From assembly GCA_028821815.1 (NCBI GenBank), contig JAPKEY010000100.1:1-5741 (forward strand): a stretch of DNA of 5,741 bases. The letters are read 5' to 3'. Below the pieces are notes generated by a model. That model was not told where the DNA came from, ran no database searches, and saw nothing but the letters and a program-made list of their open reading frames with translations. Made by a program: the position numbers and the translations under genes. The first letter of the stretch is position 1; every line of letters starts with the position of its first letter. Positions 1 to 5,741 of this stretch are shown one piece after another. Source of the stretch: Candidatus Poseidoniales archaeon. Its GTDB lineage: Archaea; Thermoplasmatota; Poseidoniia; Poseidoniales; Thalassarchaeaceae.

Positions 1-1
1 C

Positions 2-646
2 GATGATGATGATGATGGCCGTTCAGATACGTCAGATCGGTGCGCTAGAGGGCTCATTGGCTGGAATTCATCCAACTTGAGTTTGGATCATGACTCCGAT
101 GGCTGTCAGGATACTTCAGAAGACAATGATGATGATGATGACACTATAACCGACCCATTTGACAATTGTCCCCTTGGTACCCCTGGGTGGCAATCTACAG
201 GTGCATCTGACTACGATCGCGATGGTTGCCGAGATACTGGCGATGATTTAGATGATGACAATGATGGTACCCCCGATACTATTGATTCCTGCCCCTATGG
301 TGTCATCGGCTGGATTCAAACCACGGAAAATGACTACGATATGGATGGCTGTCGTGATATGGATGAAGATGGCGATGATGATTCAGATGGCGTTATTGAC
401 TTCGATGACCAGTGTGTCCGTACTCAACTCGGTGCTGTTGTCAACACCTACGGCTGCGCATCCTACGAGTGGGATGCCGATGGTGATGGGGTCATGGATG
501 ATACCGATCAATGCCCAGGAACACCCGTGGGCCTAGATGTGAATGAAGTTGGTTGCGCTGATCTTGATGGCGATGGCATTTTCGCAAATGTCGATCAGTG
601 TCCTGATTCTGAGGTTCGCTGGACATCAAACAGCGATGGCTGCACT
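2..646 (+). repeat. Asp/Cys-rich thrombospondin type 3-like calcium-binding repeats
   Basis: Repeats within the coding sequence, built from DxDxDG calcium loops and regularly spaced cysteines. In the first part the unit is 41 residues (123 bases): cysteines of the DGC motif begin at 104, 227 and 350, and cysteines of the CPxGxxGW-type motif begin at 167, 290 and 413. A partial earlier unit is visible from base 2, with its Cys at 41-43. After about position 416 the pattern changes to shorter units with Cys spacings of 14, 19, 14, 15 and 14 residues, closer to classical thrombospondin type 3 repeats (DADGDGVMDDTDQCP, DLDGDGIFANVDQCP). Such arrays normally form rigid calcium-dependent stalks, so a spacer or adhesion role for the C-terminal domain is likely. 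Codons are dominated by GAT and GAC, which gives the GAT-rich tracts at 2-16 and 126-140. Confidence 0.85.
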
Positions 647-2326
647 GTACTTCAAGTCCCCATCTCATGGGATACTGGACCCTATTCGATTGAGCGCTTC
701 GGAACTGTGGGTGATTTCACCGTCCAGACAAAGTCGGGTAACTGGGTAATGTCGCGAGATTGGGATGGAAAGAGCACATATTTGTTCATCTTCAACCAAG
801 ATTCTAGTTCTTACATGTCAAGTCTATGGAGTCAAAATGTGGCTCGCCTTTTGGACACAATGCCTGAGAACAGTCATGTTTTCTTTGGTTCCTTTGACAG
901 TGATTATCGAAATGACATCGATGCCATGAACAACCGCGTCAATTCATACCGAAACGGTTTGAACGATGCGGACAAAGCATGGGTGGACTCAAATATTCAC
1001 TACATCGATCAGCAAGGAGGTGCAATCGGTGGAGCACTTGGTAGTGTCATCAGCGATTGGAGTGCGTATTATTACGGAATCGACAGATTCCAACAATGGC
1101 GTGAAATTGGCTCCCTGTACAATTGGGCTGGAACACATGGAGTCCAGTATCGATTTGATTACATTGGCAAGATGCCGTTACAGTTCAACGCTGAATTTCC
1201 AACCGAGATGCGCCGACATGATCCGGGCGTGACCGTTGTAGACATCATGGTGGAGCAACGGCACAGTGGTGGCTGGGGCGGAGGCCATTCCTCACTGGCC
1301 AATGGCTCATTCCCTAACGCCTCGTCGATGGAGGCATACAACACAATGGAACTCTACATGCATCATGGTTGCAGCGAACATCGAGACCGATATCAGAAGA
1401 CTGACGGATCCTACGGGGGGTGCCACGAATGGGATTACAGTCAATATATGCAAATCTGTGATGAGGCCGGCAACTCATCTTCGTGTGGTACTGAATTCGG
1501 TTATTGGATTACAACATATGGGCGCGAAGGCCGGTGGTTGACCGATATATCCCCTCGCTTATTTGAGTTGACAGAAGGGGGTGACCACATGTTCCGTTAT
1601 CGAGGGGCCAATGGTGGTTGGCTCAATGTTAGTGTCTACCTTTCTAATTGGGATGACAATGGGTTACGCTCAACTGGAGGGGAATTGGCATTCAATGGGG
1701 GCTCATTCCGTGGAGAATACAATAACGAATCACAATACAAACGAGTACATGATTTACAAATACCTGACGGAACGGAAAAGGTTGAGATTTATGCGGTCAT
1801 TACAGGACATGGGTTTGGAAAGGATGACGCCAATTGTGCAGAATTCTGCAATCATGAACACCGTTACAGTATGAATGGCTATGTCACCCAGGAAGATCAC
1901 GCGATGGCTGGTAACAGTACAGTTGGAAGTGACAATGAGGGCTGCGCGAAAGAGATGCACAACGGTGCCCTGACCAATCAATTGGGGTCGTGGCCATATG
2001 GCCGAGCCGGATGGTGTGCTGGACAAGATGTCAAGCCATGGACGTATGATATCAGTCAGTGGATTGATTTATCAAGCAATCAAAACAGCCTATTTTACCA
2101 AGGCTTGTATAATGGCCAGAATTATGTCCCGCAAAATGAGCAATCTGGCGCCAACCAAAATATCCATGCAAATATTTGGGTTGTATACTACACCAACATC
2201 AGTGCAAATACCAGTGCTCAAATGGACAATTCACCCGGGCCCTCCCCGTCAACAAATGACGATAGCAATCCACAATTGGTTGTTGAAATCGTACGCGAAG
2301 AGGAATGTGCAACTGAAGACGAATGA
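2..2326 (+). CDS. Secreted Asp/Cys-rich repeat protein with C-terminal PNGase F-like domain (5' partial)
   Basis: This is the C-terminal 774 residues of a larger extracellular protein. The first in-window initiator is TTG at 77, but the frame is open back to base 2 and the 25 codons before it continue the same repeat (Asp run, then Cys, GLIGW, NLSLDHDSDGC), so TTG is not the real start. Numbering residues from 77, the order is: Asp-rich calcium-type repeats to about residue 190; an unassigned region at about 205-380; a PNGase F-like domain at about 385-708; and a polar, Ser/Pro/Asn- and Glu-rich tail. The PNGase part has GGCHEWD (Asp453), NCAEFC (Glu589) and RAGWC (Arg643), matching CDEWD (Asp60), GCAEWC (Glu206) and RAGWC of PNGase F. 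That family removes N-glycans from asparagine. The Cys pairs 432/449, 587/591 and 623/647 fit its three disulfides. There is no C-terminal membrane helix; any signal peptide or anchor lies off the left edge. The domain call is strong; actual glycosidase activity is inferred and uncertain. Confidence 0.9.
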   Translation, partial: DDDDDGRSDTSDRCARGLIGWNSSNLSLDHDSDGCQDTSEDNDDDDDTITDPFDNCPLGTPGWQSTGASDYDRDGCRDTGDDLDDDNDGTPDTIDSCPYGVIGWIQTTENDYDMDGCRDMDEDGDDDSDGVIDFDDQCVRTQLGAVVNTYGCASYEWDADGDGVMDDTDQCPGTPVGLDVNEVGCADLDGDGIFANVDQCPDSEVRWTSNSDGCTVLQVPISWDTGPYSIERFGTVGDFTVQTKSGNWVMSRDWDGKSTYLFIFNQDSSSYMSSLWSQNVARLLDTMPENSHVFFGSFDSDYRNDIDAMNNRVNSYRNGLNDADKAWVDSNIHYIDQQGGAIGGALGSVISDWSAYYYGIDRFQQWREIGSLYNWAGTHGVQYRFDYIGKMPLQFNAEFPTEMRRHDPGVTVVDIMVEQRHSGGWGGGHSSLANGSFPNASSMEAYNTMELYMHHGCSEHRDRYQKTDGSYGGCHEWDYSQYMQICDEAGNSSSCGTEFGYWITTYGREGRWLTDISPRLFELTEGGDHMFRYRGANGGWLNVSVYLSNWDDNGLRSTGGELAFNGGSFRGEYNNESQYKRVHDLQIPDGTEKVEIYAVITGHGFGKDDANCAEFCNHEHRYSMNGYVTQEDHAMAGNSTVGSDNEGCAKEMHNGALTNQLGSWPYGRAGWCAGQDVKPWTYDISQWIDLSSNQNSLFYQGLYNGQNYVPQNEQSGANQNIHANIWVVYYTNISANTSAQMDNSPGPSPSTNDDSNPQLVVEIVREEECATEDE
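689..1216 (+). other. Unassigned middle domain, possibly a redoxin-like fold without active cysteines
   Basis: This part of the large + strand protein (residues about 205-380) links the calcium repeats to the PNGase F-like domain. It contains no cysteine at all, in contrast to the Cys-rich regions on both sides. It begins with GDFTVQTKSGNWVMSRDW followed by GKSTYLFIFNQD, then a helix-like stretch (SLWSQNVARLLDTMPEN), then a hydrophobic strand (HVFFGSF). This order of a GDF entry, a hydrophobic strand, a helix and a second strand resembles the start of redoxin/thioredoxin-like domains, but the CxxC pair is absent. It ends with aromatic-rich sequence (YYYGIDRFQQWREIGSLYNW) before the glycosidase domain. 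The fold suggestion is a weak pattern match. It could instead be an N-terminal accessory domain like those of longer PNGase F relatives. Confidence 0.4.
1220..2200 (+). other. PNGase F-like domain (N-glycanase N and C halves)
   Basis: This is the domain of the large + strand protein at about residues 382-708. PNGase F is made of two eight-stranded jelly-roll halves with the active site between them. In the first half, SFPNASSMEAYNTMELYM then GC...GGCHEWD aligns with the FPADVTTVKTIKMFI then EC...TCDEWD region of the characterised enzyme. In the second half, YAVITGHGFGKDDANCAEFC aligns with RTTISGWGHAK...GCAEWC, and NQLGSWPYGRAGWCAG aligns with NWAPDRAGWCPG. Catalytic Asp60 corresponds to Asp453 (codon 1433-1435) and Glu206 to Glu589 (codon 1841-1843). 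Glu118 seems absent: the aligned segment reads FRYRGANGGW, with Gly about where Glu should be. Arg61 is Tyr454. The loop between the first Cys pair is 12 residues longer than in the Flavobacterium enzyme, and an extra pair, Cys461/Cys470, is present. The alignments come from memory of the PNGase F sequence. Confidence 0.85.
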
Positions 2327-2329
2327 GTG

Positions 2330-2346
2330 ACCCCCAACTAAGGGGT
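2330..2346. terminator. Small hairpin across the convergent gene ends
   Basis: ACCCC at 2330-2334 is complementary to GGGGT at 2342-2346, with a seven-base loop between them; a G-T pair could extend the stem by one. It overlaps the last codons and stop of the mqnC-like gene and lies just after the stop of the + strand gene, where transcripts from both sides meet. There is no T-run on either strand after the stem, so it does not look like a strong intrinsic terminator. It may be chance in such a short junction. Confidence 0.25.
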
Positions 2347-3522
2347 TGCATTTGTCTCTGGTTGTAGTGGAGGCGGAGCAGGGAATGCTTGGACATCGGA
2401 TGCAACATCAGGGGTTTCGAGTAAATTGTAATCTGAATCACGACGTACTGCAACAAATCCAGCACGACGAACCGTTTCCTGCAATTCAACTTCAAGTGCA
2501 CAGGTTTTTTCGGTTCCAGAGGCGGAAACAACATTCTCTTCCATCATTGTAGATCCAATATCATCGGCACCGCCAAACAGAGCCATCTGTGCAACATCTA
2601 AGCCCATAGTCGGCCATGAACCTTGGATGTGATCGATATTGTCAAAGAATAATCTGGATATCGCTATATGACGGAGGTAATCAGTAGGTCCTGTGCCTAA
2701 TTCGATACGATTCCGACCTTGATTTCGTTTTCCGAATACATTTGTTTCAAGTTGAACCGGCCATGCGACAAATGATGTAAATCCGATCCAACCTTTGGCG
2801 GTAGCTTGGTCTTGTAACTCACGGACACGATCCATGTGCTTGACCCGGTGTAGTGCACTTTCCCCAAAACCAATTACATTGGTCGCTGAGGTGGTTAGCC
2901 CAAGCGATTGTGCTTCATGCATTACGCGAAGCCAATTGTCAGCACTTCCCTTTTTCGGGGAAATATCGAGACGGACATCATCGACAAGCATCTCGGCTCC
3001 GCCACCTGGCAATCCATGCATTCCAGCAATTTTGAGTGCTTTGAGAACCTCGAGAGTTGAGAGGTTACAGACCTCGGCAATACCTTCTATTTCGATTGGA
3101 GAAAAGCAGTCTAGTTCGATTGAGGGGTGAGTGGTTCGCAAATATTTGATCAATTCAGTATACCATTCGAGGGGTAAATCTGGGTTGACTCCACCTTGCA
3201 TCAAAACGCGTACCCCGTCTACTGCTTCTAATTCAGAGAATCGAGCCGAAATTTCTTCGTAGGTTTGCGTGTATGTCTCAGAATGTCCTGGTGGGCGATA
3301 AAATGAACAAAATTGGCAATTTATTGTACAGATATTTGTGTAGTTTACATTGCGGTCAATCATGTATGTAACATGATTGCCTGGATTAACTTCTCTCCGC
3401 CTCTCTGATGCGACACTGCGGAGCATGTTGAAATCGGCTTCTTCATACAATACTGTGGCATCTTCAATACTCAATCGAGGGGGTGATGGCCCACGCTGCG
3501 CCTCAAGAATTTCCTGCCACAT
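2338..3522 (-). CDS. mqnC: Dehypoxanthine futalosine cyclase (MqnC-like radical SAM enzyme)
   Basis: MqnC closes the ring of dehypoxanthine futalosine to its cyclic form by a radical mechanism in the futalosine route to menaquinone; it is a cytosolic 4Fe-4S enzyme. The 394-residue product has the radical SAM motif CX3CX2C (Cys65, Cys69, Cys72, codons 3307-3330) inside DRNVNYTNICTINCQFCSFY. It also has LMQGGVNPDLP, a SPIEI motif, LPGGGAEMLVDDVR (residues 171-184) and, near the end, GSTMMEENVVSASG (323-336). The GGGAE and GSTMMEENVVSA motifs fit MqnC better than its relatives CofH (F420 pathway) or MqnE. Family members are usually about 360-370 residues; the surplus is a Pro-rich tail (AFPAPPPLQPETNATP) and a short polar insert at about 260-277. 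It starts at ATG 3520-3522, nine bases after the aminopeptidase stop, with a GAGGGG ribosome-binding site. CofH remains the main alternative. Confidence 0.87.
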   Translation of the reverse strand: MWQEILEAQRGPSPPRLSIEDATVLYEEADFNMLRSVASERRREVNPGNHVTYMIDRNVNYTNICTINCQFCSFYRPPGHSETYTQTYEEISARFSELEAVDGVRVLMQGGVNPDLPLEWYTELIKYLRTTHPSIELDCFSPIEIEGIAEVCNLSTLEVLKALKIAGMHGLPGGGAEMLVDDVRLDISPKKGSADNWLRVMHEAQSLGLTTSATNVIGFGESALHRVKHMDRVRELQDQATAKGWIGFTSFVAWPVQLETNVFGKRNQGRNRIELGTGPTDYLRHIAISRLFFDNIDHIQGSWPTMGLDVAQMALFGGADDIGSTMMEENVVSASGTEKTCALEVELQETVRRAGFVAVRRDSDYNLLETPDVASDVQAFPAPPPLQPETNATP

Positions 3523-3527
3523 TTCGA

Positions 3528-3533
3528 CCCCTC
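3528..3533 (-). promoter_or_regulatory. Ribosome binding site of the mqnC-like gene
   Basis: On the - strand the sequence reads TGAGGGGTCGAAATG. The TGA is the aminopeptidase stop and the ATG is the mqnC-like start. GAGGGG is a purine-rich Shine-Dalgarno-like element five bases before the ATG, and it overlaps the upstream stop codon. This supports the chosen start and suggests the two genes are translated from one message, possibly coupled. Confidence 0.55.
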
Positions 3534-4872
3534 AGTTGGAGCCGACAAGCGCTTCAATTTCAGTGATTTCCTTGGGGCACTTTGCCGTGAGTACAACTGG
3601 CCCCGATTCTGTGATCAAAATATCGTCCTCAATTCGAACACCGATTCCGGCCCATTTTGGATTAATGTCAATGTCTTCTCTCCATGCCCCAAAATACAGC
3701 CCTGGTTCGATTGTGAGAACCATTCCTGGTGTAAGCACTCGTTCAGGCTTGTCATCCCCTTGCCGTCCTCCACCAACATCGTGGACATCGAGGCCGAGGA
3801 AATGACCAGTTCCATGCATGAAGAATTGACGATATAGGCCATCAAAATCATCACCAAGAGATTCTTCAAATGTGCAGTCAAGGATGCCCAAATCAATCAG
3901 ACCCTGGGCTAGAACTCGCGAAGTAGCGTCATGCATCGCACTCCAAGGGGAACCCGCTTGGCAGGCTTCTATACCGGCCAACTGCGCCTTGAGTACAAGT
4001 TCGTAGATGGTTCGCTGTGCATCTGTGAATTTTCCATTTATGGGAAAGGTCCGAGTGATATCGCTGGCATATCCATCAATTTCGCAACCTGCATCAATCA
4101 GGACCAAATCCCCATCCTTCATGATATCATTATTTTCGTTGTAATGCAGTATGGTTGCATTGTCTCCACTTCCAACAATACTTGGATACGACCATTCAGA
4201 TTCGTGGAAGAGGAAGCACCCCTCAATGATGGATTGCATATGCCATTCTCCCATGCCCGATTTACATTCCCTCATTGCCTCTACATGCGCGTATGCTGCG
4301 AGGTCGGCTGCGTACTGCATTAATTCGACCTCGCTACCTGATTTCAGTACACGCATTTCATCGAGAATTGCTCGCGGGTCAATTGGTTTTTCATGTAATA
4401 CTGAATCCACGATTTCATCGACATTTCCATCCAGTCCGTGAATATGGTATACATTCTCAACACCATCTAGAAGTTTTGAAAGATTATCCGTAATGTCGCC
4501 ACGACTTACAGTTTCATCAACGGGCCATCCAGATAGAGCACCTTCTAATCCTGGGCGCCTGCCGGTCCAAGTTTCCATCTTGACATCTCGTGGGCGGACA
4601 TATAATCGGCATTTCCAGTCACCAGCTGACTGATGGAATACAGCAACACCATCTTCCTCACTCCATCCTGTGAGGTAGTGTAAATACGAGTTGAAGCGAT
4701 GCCTGTGCTGAACATCAGCACTTCGAATACCGCTAGGATTGTTTGTGATTATTGCAACAGAGTCAGTAGGCAATTCAGAATAGAAATCATGCTGACGCTT
4801 ACGCATTTCGGGATGTCCAATTTCTTTAGGCCGGTTGCCCAGCGCAGAGGTCACCCTCTCATACATCATCAT
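3532..4872 (-). CDS. pepP: Xaa-Pro aminopeptidase (aminopeptidase P, M24B)
   Basis: This metallopeptidase removes the N-terminal residue from peptides whose second residue is proline; it is expected in the cytoplasm, as no signal peptide is seen. The 446 residues match E. coli PepP (441) nearly end to end. The N-terminal AMP_N domain (about 20-150) has IRSAD, NSYLHYLTGW and TGRRPG. The catalytic pita-bread domain (about 180-440) has the five metal ligands Asp260 and Asp271 (LVLIDAGCEIDGYASDITRTFP), His357 (FMHGTGHFLGLDVHD), Glu389 (TIEPGLY) and Glu415 (GVRIEDD). His243 (ILHY), His353 and His364 are also kept. A dinuclear manganese-type site should therefore be intact. The start has three ATG codons in a row (4864-4872) with no clear ribosome-binding site. 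Met23 (codon 4804-4806) would match the E. coli N-terminus better and is an alternative start. It lies 34 bases after the PKD-like gene and 9 bases before the mqnC-like gene. Confidence 0.95.
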   Translation of the reverse strand: MMMYERVTSALGNRPKEIGHPEMRKRQHDFYSELPTDSVAIITNNPSGIRSADVQHRHRFNSYLHYLTGWSEEDGVAVFHQSAGDWKCRLYVRPRDVKMETWTGRRPGLEGALSGWPVDETVSRGDITDNLSKLLDGVENVYHIHGLDGNVDEIVDSVLHEKPIDPRAILDEMRVLKSGSEVELMQYAADLAAYAHVEAMRECKSGMGEWHMQSIIEGCFLFHESEWSYPSIVGSGDNATILHYNENNDIMKDGDLVLIDAGCEIDGYASDITRTFPINGKFTDAQRTIYELVLKAQLAGIEACQAGSPWSAMHDATSRVLAQGLIDLGILDCTFEESLGDDFDGLYRQFFMHGTGHFLGLDVHDVGGGRQGDDKPERVLTPGMVLTIEPGLYFGAWREDIDINPKWAGIGVRIEDDILITESGPVVLTAKCPKEITEIEALVGSN

Positions 4873-4906
4873 CGCCGACCAGCCAACCCTTCATGAGATA
4901 TTCGGG

Positions 4907-5741
4907 TCATTTTTGTTTCCACTTGGGGATTGGTGTAGCCTGCCCCGAAAAGTAGCGAACAAGAATCATGGTTATGACCACTGCCATTGGAATGAACCCA
5001 ATCACTACCAGCAGTGTCCAGAACCCGATATTCCCTTCGGTGCCGCCATTAAACATCGGATCTGAGGGTGTGCCTTGAACTCCAAATGTAATTGAAATCG
5101 TGTCGCTTTCTCCATCATCATCGGTCACCTCAAGCATCAGAATGTGAGATGTAGTGAGGTCATCTGGTTTTTCGAGCTGTCGTTCCCATCCAGTCATGAG
5201 TGGATCACCATCGATGTACCATGTGCAAATTAGACCAGCTTTGTCGTTGTCGCTATCGGTTGAATCCCCACACTCAAGTAACCATTGATGGTCATCAGCA
5301 AGTGTGATTTCATCTCCATCAATCAATGCTTGTCCCCCAATCCGCAGTGCAGCGATGGGTGCGGTATTGCTGATATTGAATTGATGTGTGACCGTATCGG
5401 AAAATCCCGCATTGTCTGCAACAGTCAGTGCCAACATAAAATTCCCTGATTGAGATGCTACCAATTCAAACGTACGGAGATCGCTACCACTTTCAATAGT
5501 CTTTTCACCGGTTTCATCCTCTAGCACCCACAGGAAAAAAAGTTCTTCCCGACCCCAGAATTGATCACTACTTCCTGTTCCGTCAAACAGGATAGTACCT
5601 GAGTTTTCAGTTACATCACTCGGCCCTTCAATTTGTGCAGTGGGTGCGTTGTTGTCGATTCCAACAGTTTGGCATGCACAGGGTGAGTACAACCCATCAG
5701 CGGATACAGCCCGCACAACCAGTGAATATTCTCCATCTTCG
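4907..5741 (-). CDS. PKD/Ig-like surface protein with C-terminal membrane anchor (5' partial)
   Basis: This is the C-terminal part of a cell-surface protein. A GTG at 5714-5716 could serve as a start, but the frame stays open to the right edge and the preceding codons (EDGEYSLVV) are the natural first strand of the same beta domain, so the gene is truncated by the window. Numbering from that GTG, residues 1-20 end an Ig/fibronectin-like module. A PKD-like module follows at about 22-117 (NAPTAQIEGP, then LTVADNAGFSDTVTHQFNIS) and a second at about 118-215 (TAPIAALRIGG, then LEVTDDDGESDTISITF). In the second, Cys149 and Cys164 could form a disulfide. A hydrophobic helix (about 231-256) and a short basic tail ending KWKQK give an outside-N, inside-C topology. 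PKD modules usually mediate adhesion or act as spacers; the function is otherwise unknown. The PKD motif WDFGDG is not kept, so the modules are divergent. It is probably the upstream member of the cluster with pepP. Confidence 0.85.
   Translation of the reverse strand, partial: EDGEYSLVVRAVSADGLYSPCACQTVGIDNNAPTAQIEGPSDVTENSGTILFDGTGSSDQFWGREELFFLWVLEDETGEKTIESGSDLRTFELVASQSGNFMLALTVADNAGFSDTVTHQFNISNTAPIAALRIGGQALIDGDEITLADDHQWLLECGDSTDSDNDKAGLICTWYIDGDPLMTGWERQLEKPDDLTTSHILMLEVTDDDGESDTISITFGVQGTPSDPMFNGGTEGNIGFWTLLVVIGFIPMAVVITMILVRYFSGQATPIPKWKQK
4949..5026 (-). other. C-terminal transmembrane anchor of the PKD-like protein
   Basis: Residues about 231-256 of the PKD-like protein form one uninterrupted hydrophobic stretch (GFWTLLVVIGFIPMAVVITM and on to ILV). 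It follows a Gly-rich linker (MFNGGTEGN) and is followed by RYFSG and a tail with three lysines. By the positive-inside rule the tail is cytoplasmic and the PKD-like modules are outside the cell. Confidence 0.85.

Noticed and set aside
1..140. GAT-rich tracts at 2-16 and 126-140 as possible microsatellite or non-coding repeats
   Set aside because: They are in frame and encode the Asp runs of the calcium-type repeats, so they are explained by coding.
2..646. Spaced repeats as a CRISPR-like array
   Set aside because: The repeats are continuous coding sequence with protein-level periodicity and no separate unique spacers.
2199..2534. Open frame of 111 codons on the - strand across the convergent junction
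   Set aside because: It overlaps the ends of both real genes in another frame and has no family resemblance or ribosome-binding site.
2795..3130. Open frame of 111 codons on the + strand
   Set aside because: Antisense shadow of the mqnC-like gene.
2338..3522. CofH (FO synthase subunit 2) as the main call for the radical SAM gene
   Set aside because: CofH shares the CX3CX2C and SPxEI motifs, but the GGGAE and GSTMMEENVVSA motifs as I recall them are more typical of MqnC; kept only as an alternative.
3377..3805. Open frame of 142 codons on the + strand
   Set aside because: It lies antisense across the mqnC-like start and the 3' end of pepP, both strongly supported by conserved motifs; its translation shows no domain and has the composition expected of an antisense frame.
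3931..4323. Open frame of 130 codons on the + strand
   Set aside because: Antisense to the catalytic part of pepP, which is intact over the same bases; no recognisable motif.
4873..4906. Possible promoter for pepP in the 34-base gap
   Set aside because: No convincing archaeal TATA box or BRE is visible and the gap is too short; co-transcription with the upstream gene is simpler.

Overview
The window looks like a piece of a planktonic archaeal genome, most likely Marine Group II (Candidatus Poseidoniales) or a near relative. This is an inference from gene style: a long secreted protein with Asp-rich, Cys-containing calcium-type repeats, a PKD-like surface protein with one C-terminal membrane anchor, an MqnC-type radical SAM enzyme, and very tight gene packing. 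No rRNA or other marker is present, so a bacterial origin (for example Planctomycetes or Verrucomicrobia) cannot be excluded.

There are four protein genes and almost no intergenic DNA. On the + strand, positions 2-2326 hold the 3' part of a large extracellular protein whose reading frame is open at the left edge. It has Asp/Cys-rich repeats, then an unfamiliar middle region, then a domain I recognise as peptide-N-glycosidase F (PNGase F) like. On the - strand, reading from right to left, are a PKD-like membrane-anchored protein (5' end off the right edge), an aminopeptidase P (PepP, M24B) and an MqnC-like dehypoxanthine futalosine cyclase. The gaps between them are 34 and 9 bases, so they are probably co-transcribed. 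The + gene and the mqnC-like gene converge with 11 bases between their stops, and a small hairpin covers that junction.

The most notable item is the PNGase F-like domain. It keeps the counterparts of the catalytic Asp60 and Glu206 and of all six disulfide cysteines of the Flavobacterium (Elizabethkingia) enzyme, but apparently lacks the third acidic residue, Glu118. It is fused to calcium-type repeats in what is probably an archaeal surface or secreted protein. Together with PepP, a proline-specific peptidase, this fits a cell that processes glycoproteins and peptides, but the two genes are on opposite strands and the link is only a hypothesis. The mqnC-like gene points to menaquinone synthesis by the futalosine route. 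I see no RNA genes, insertion sequences, CRISPR arrays, attachment sites or origins. No gene-free stretch exceeds 34 bases, so promoters must lie outside the window.
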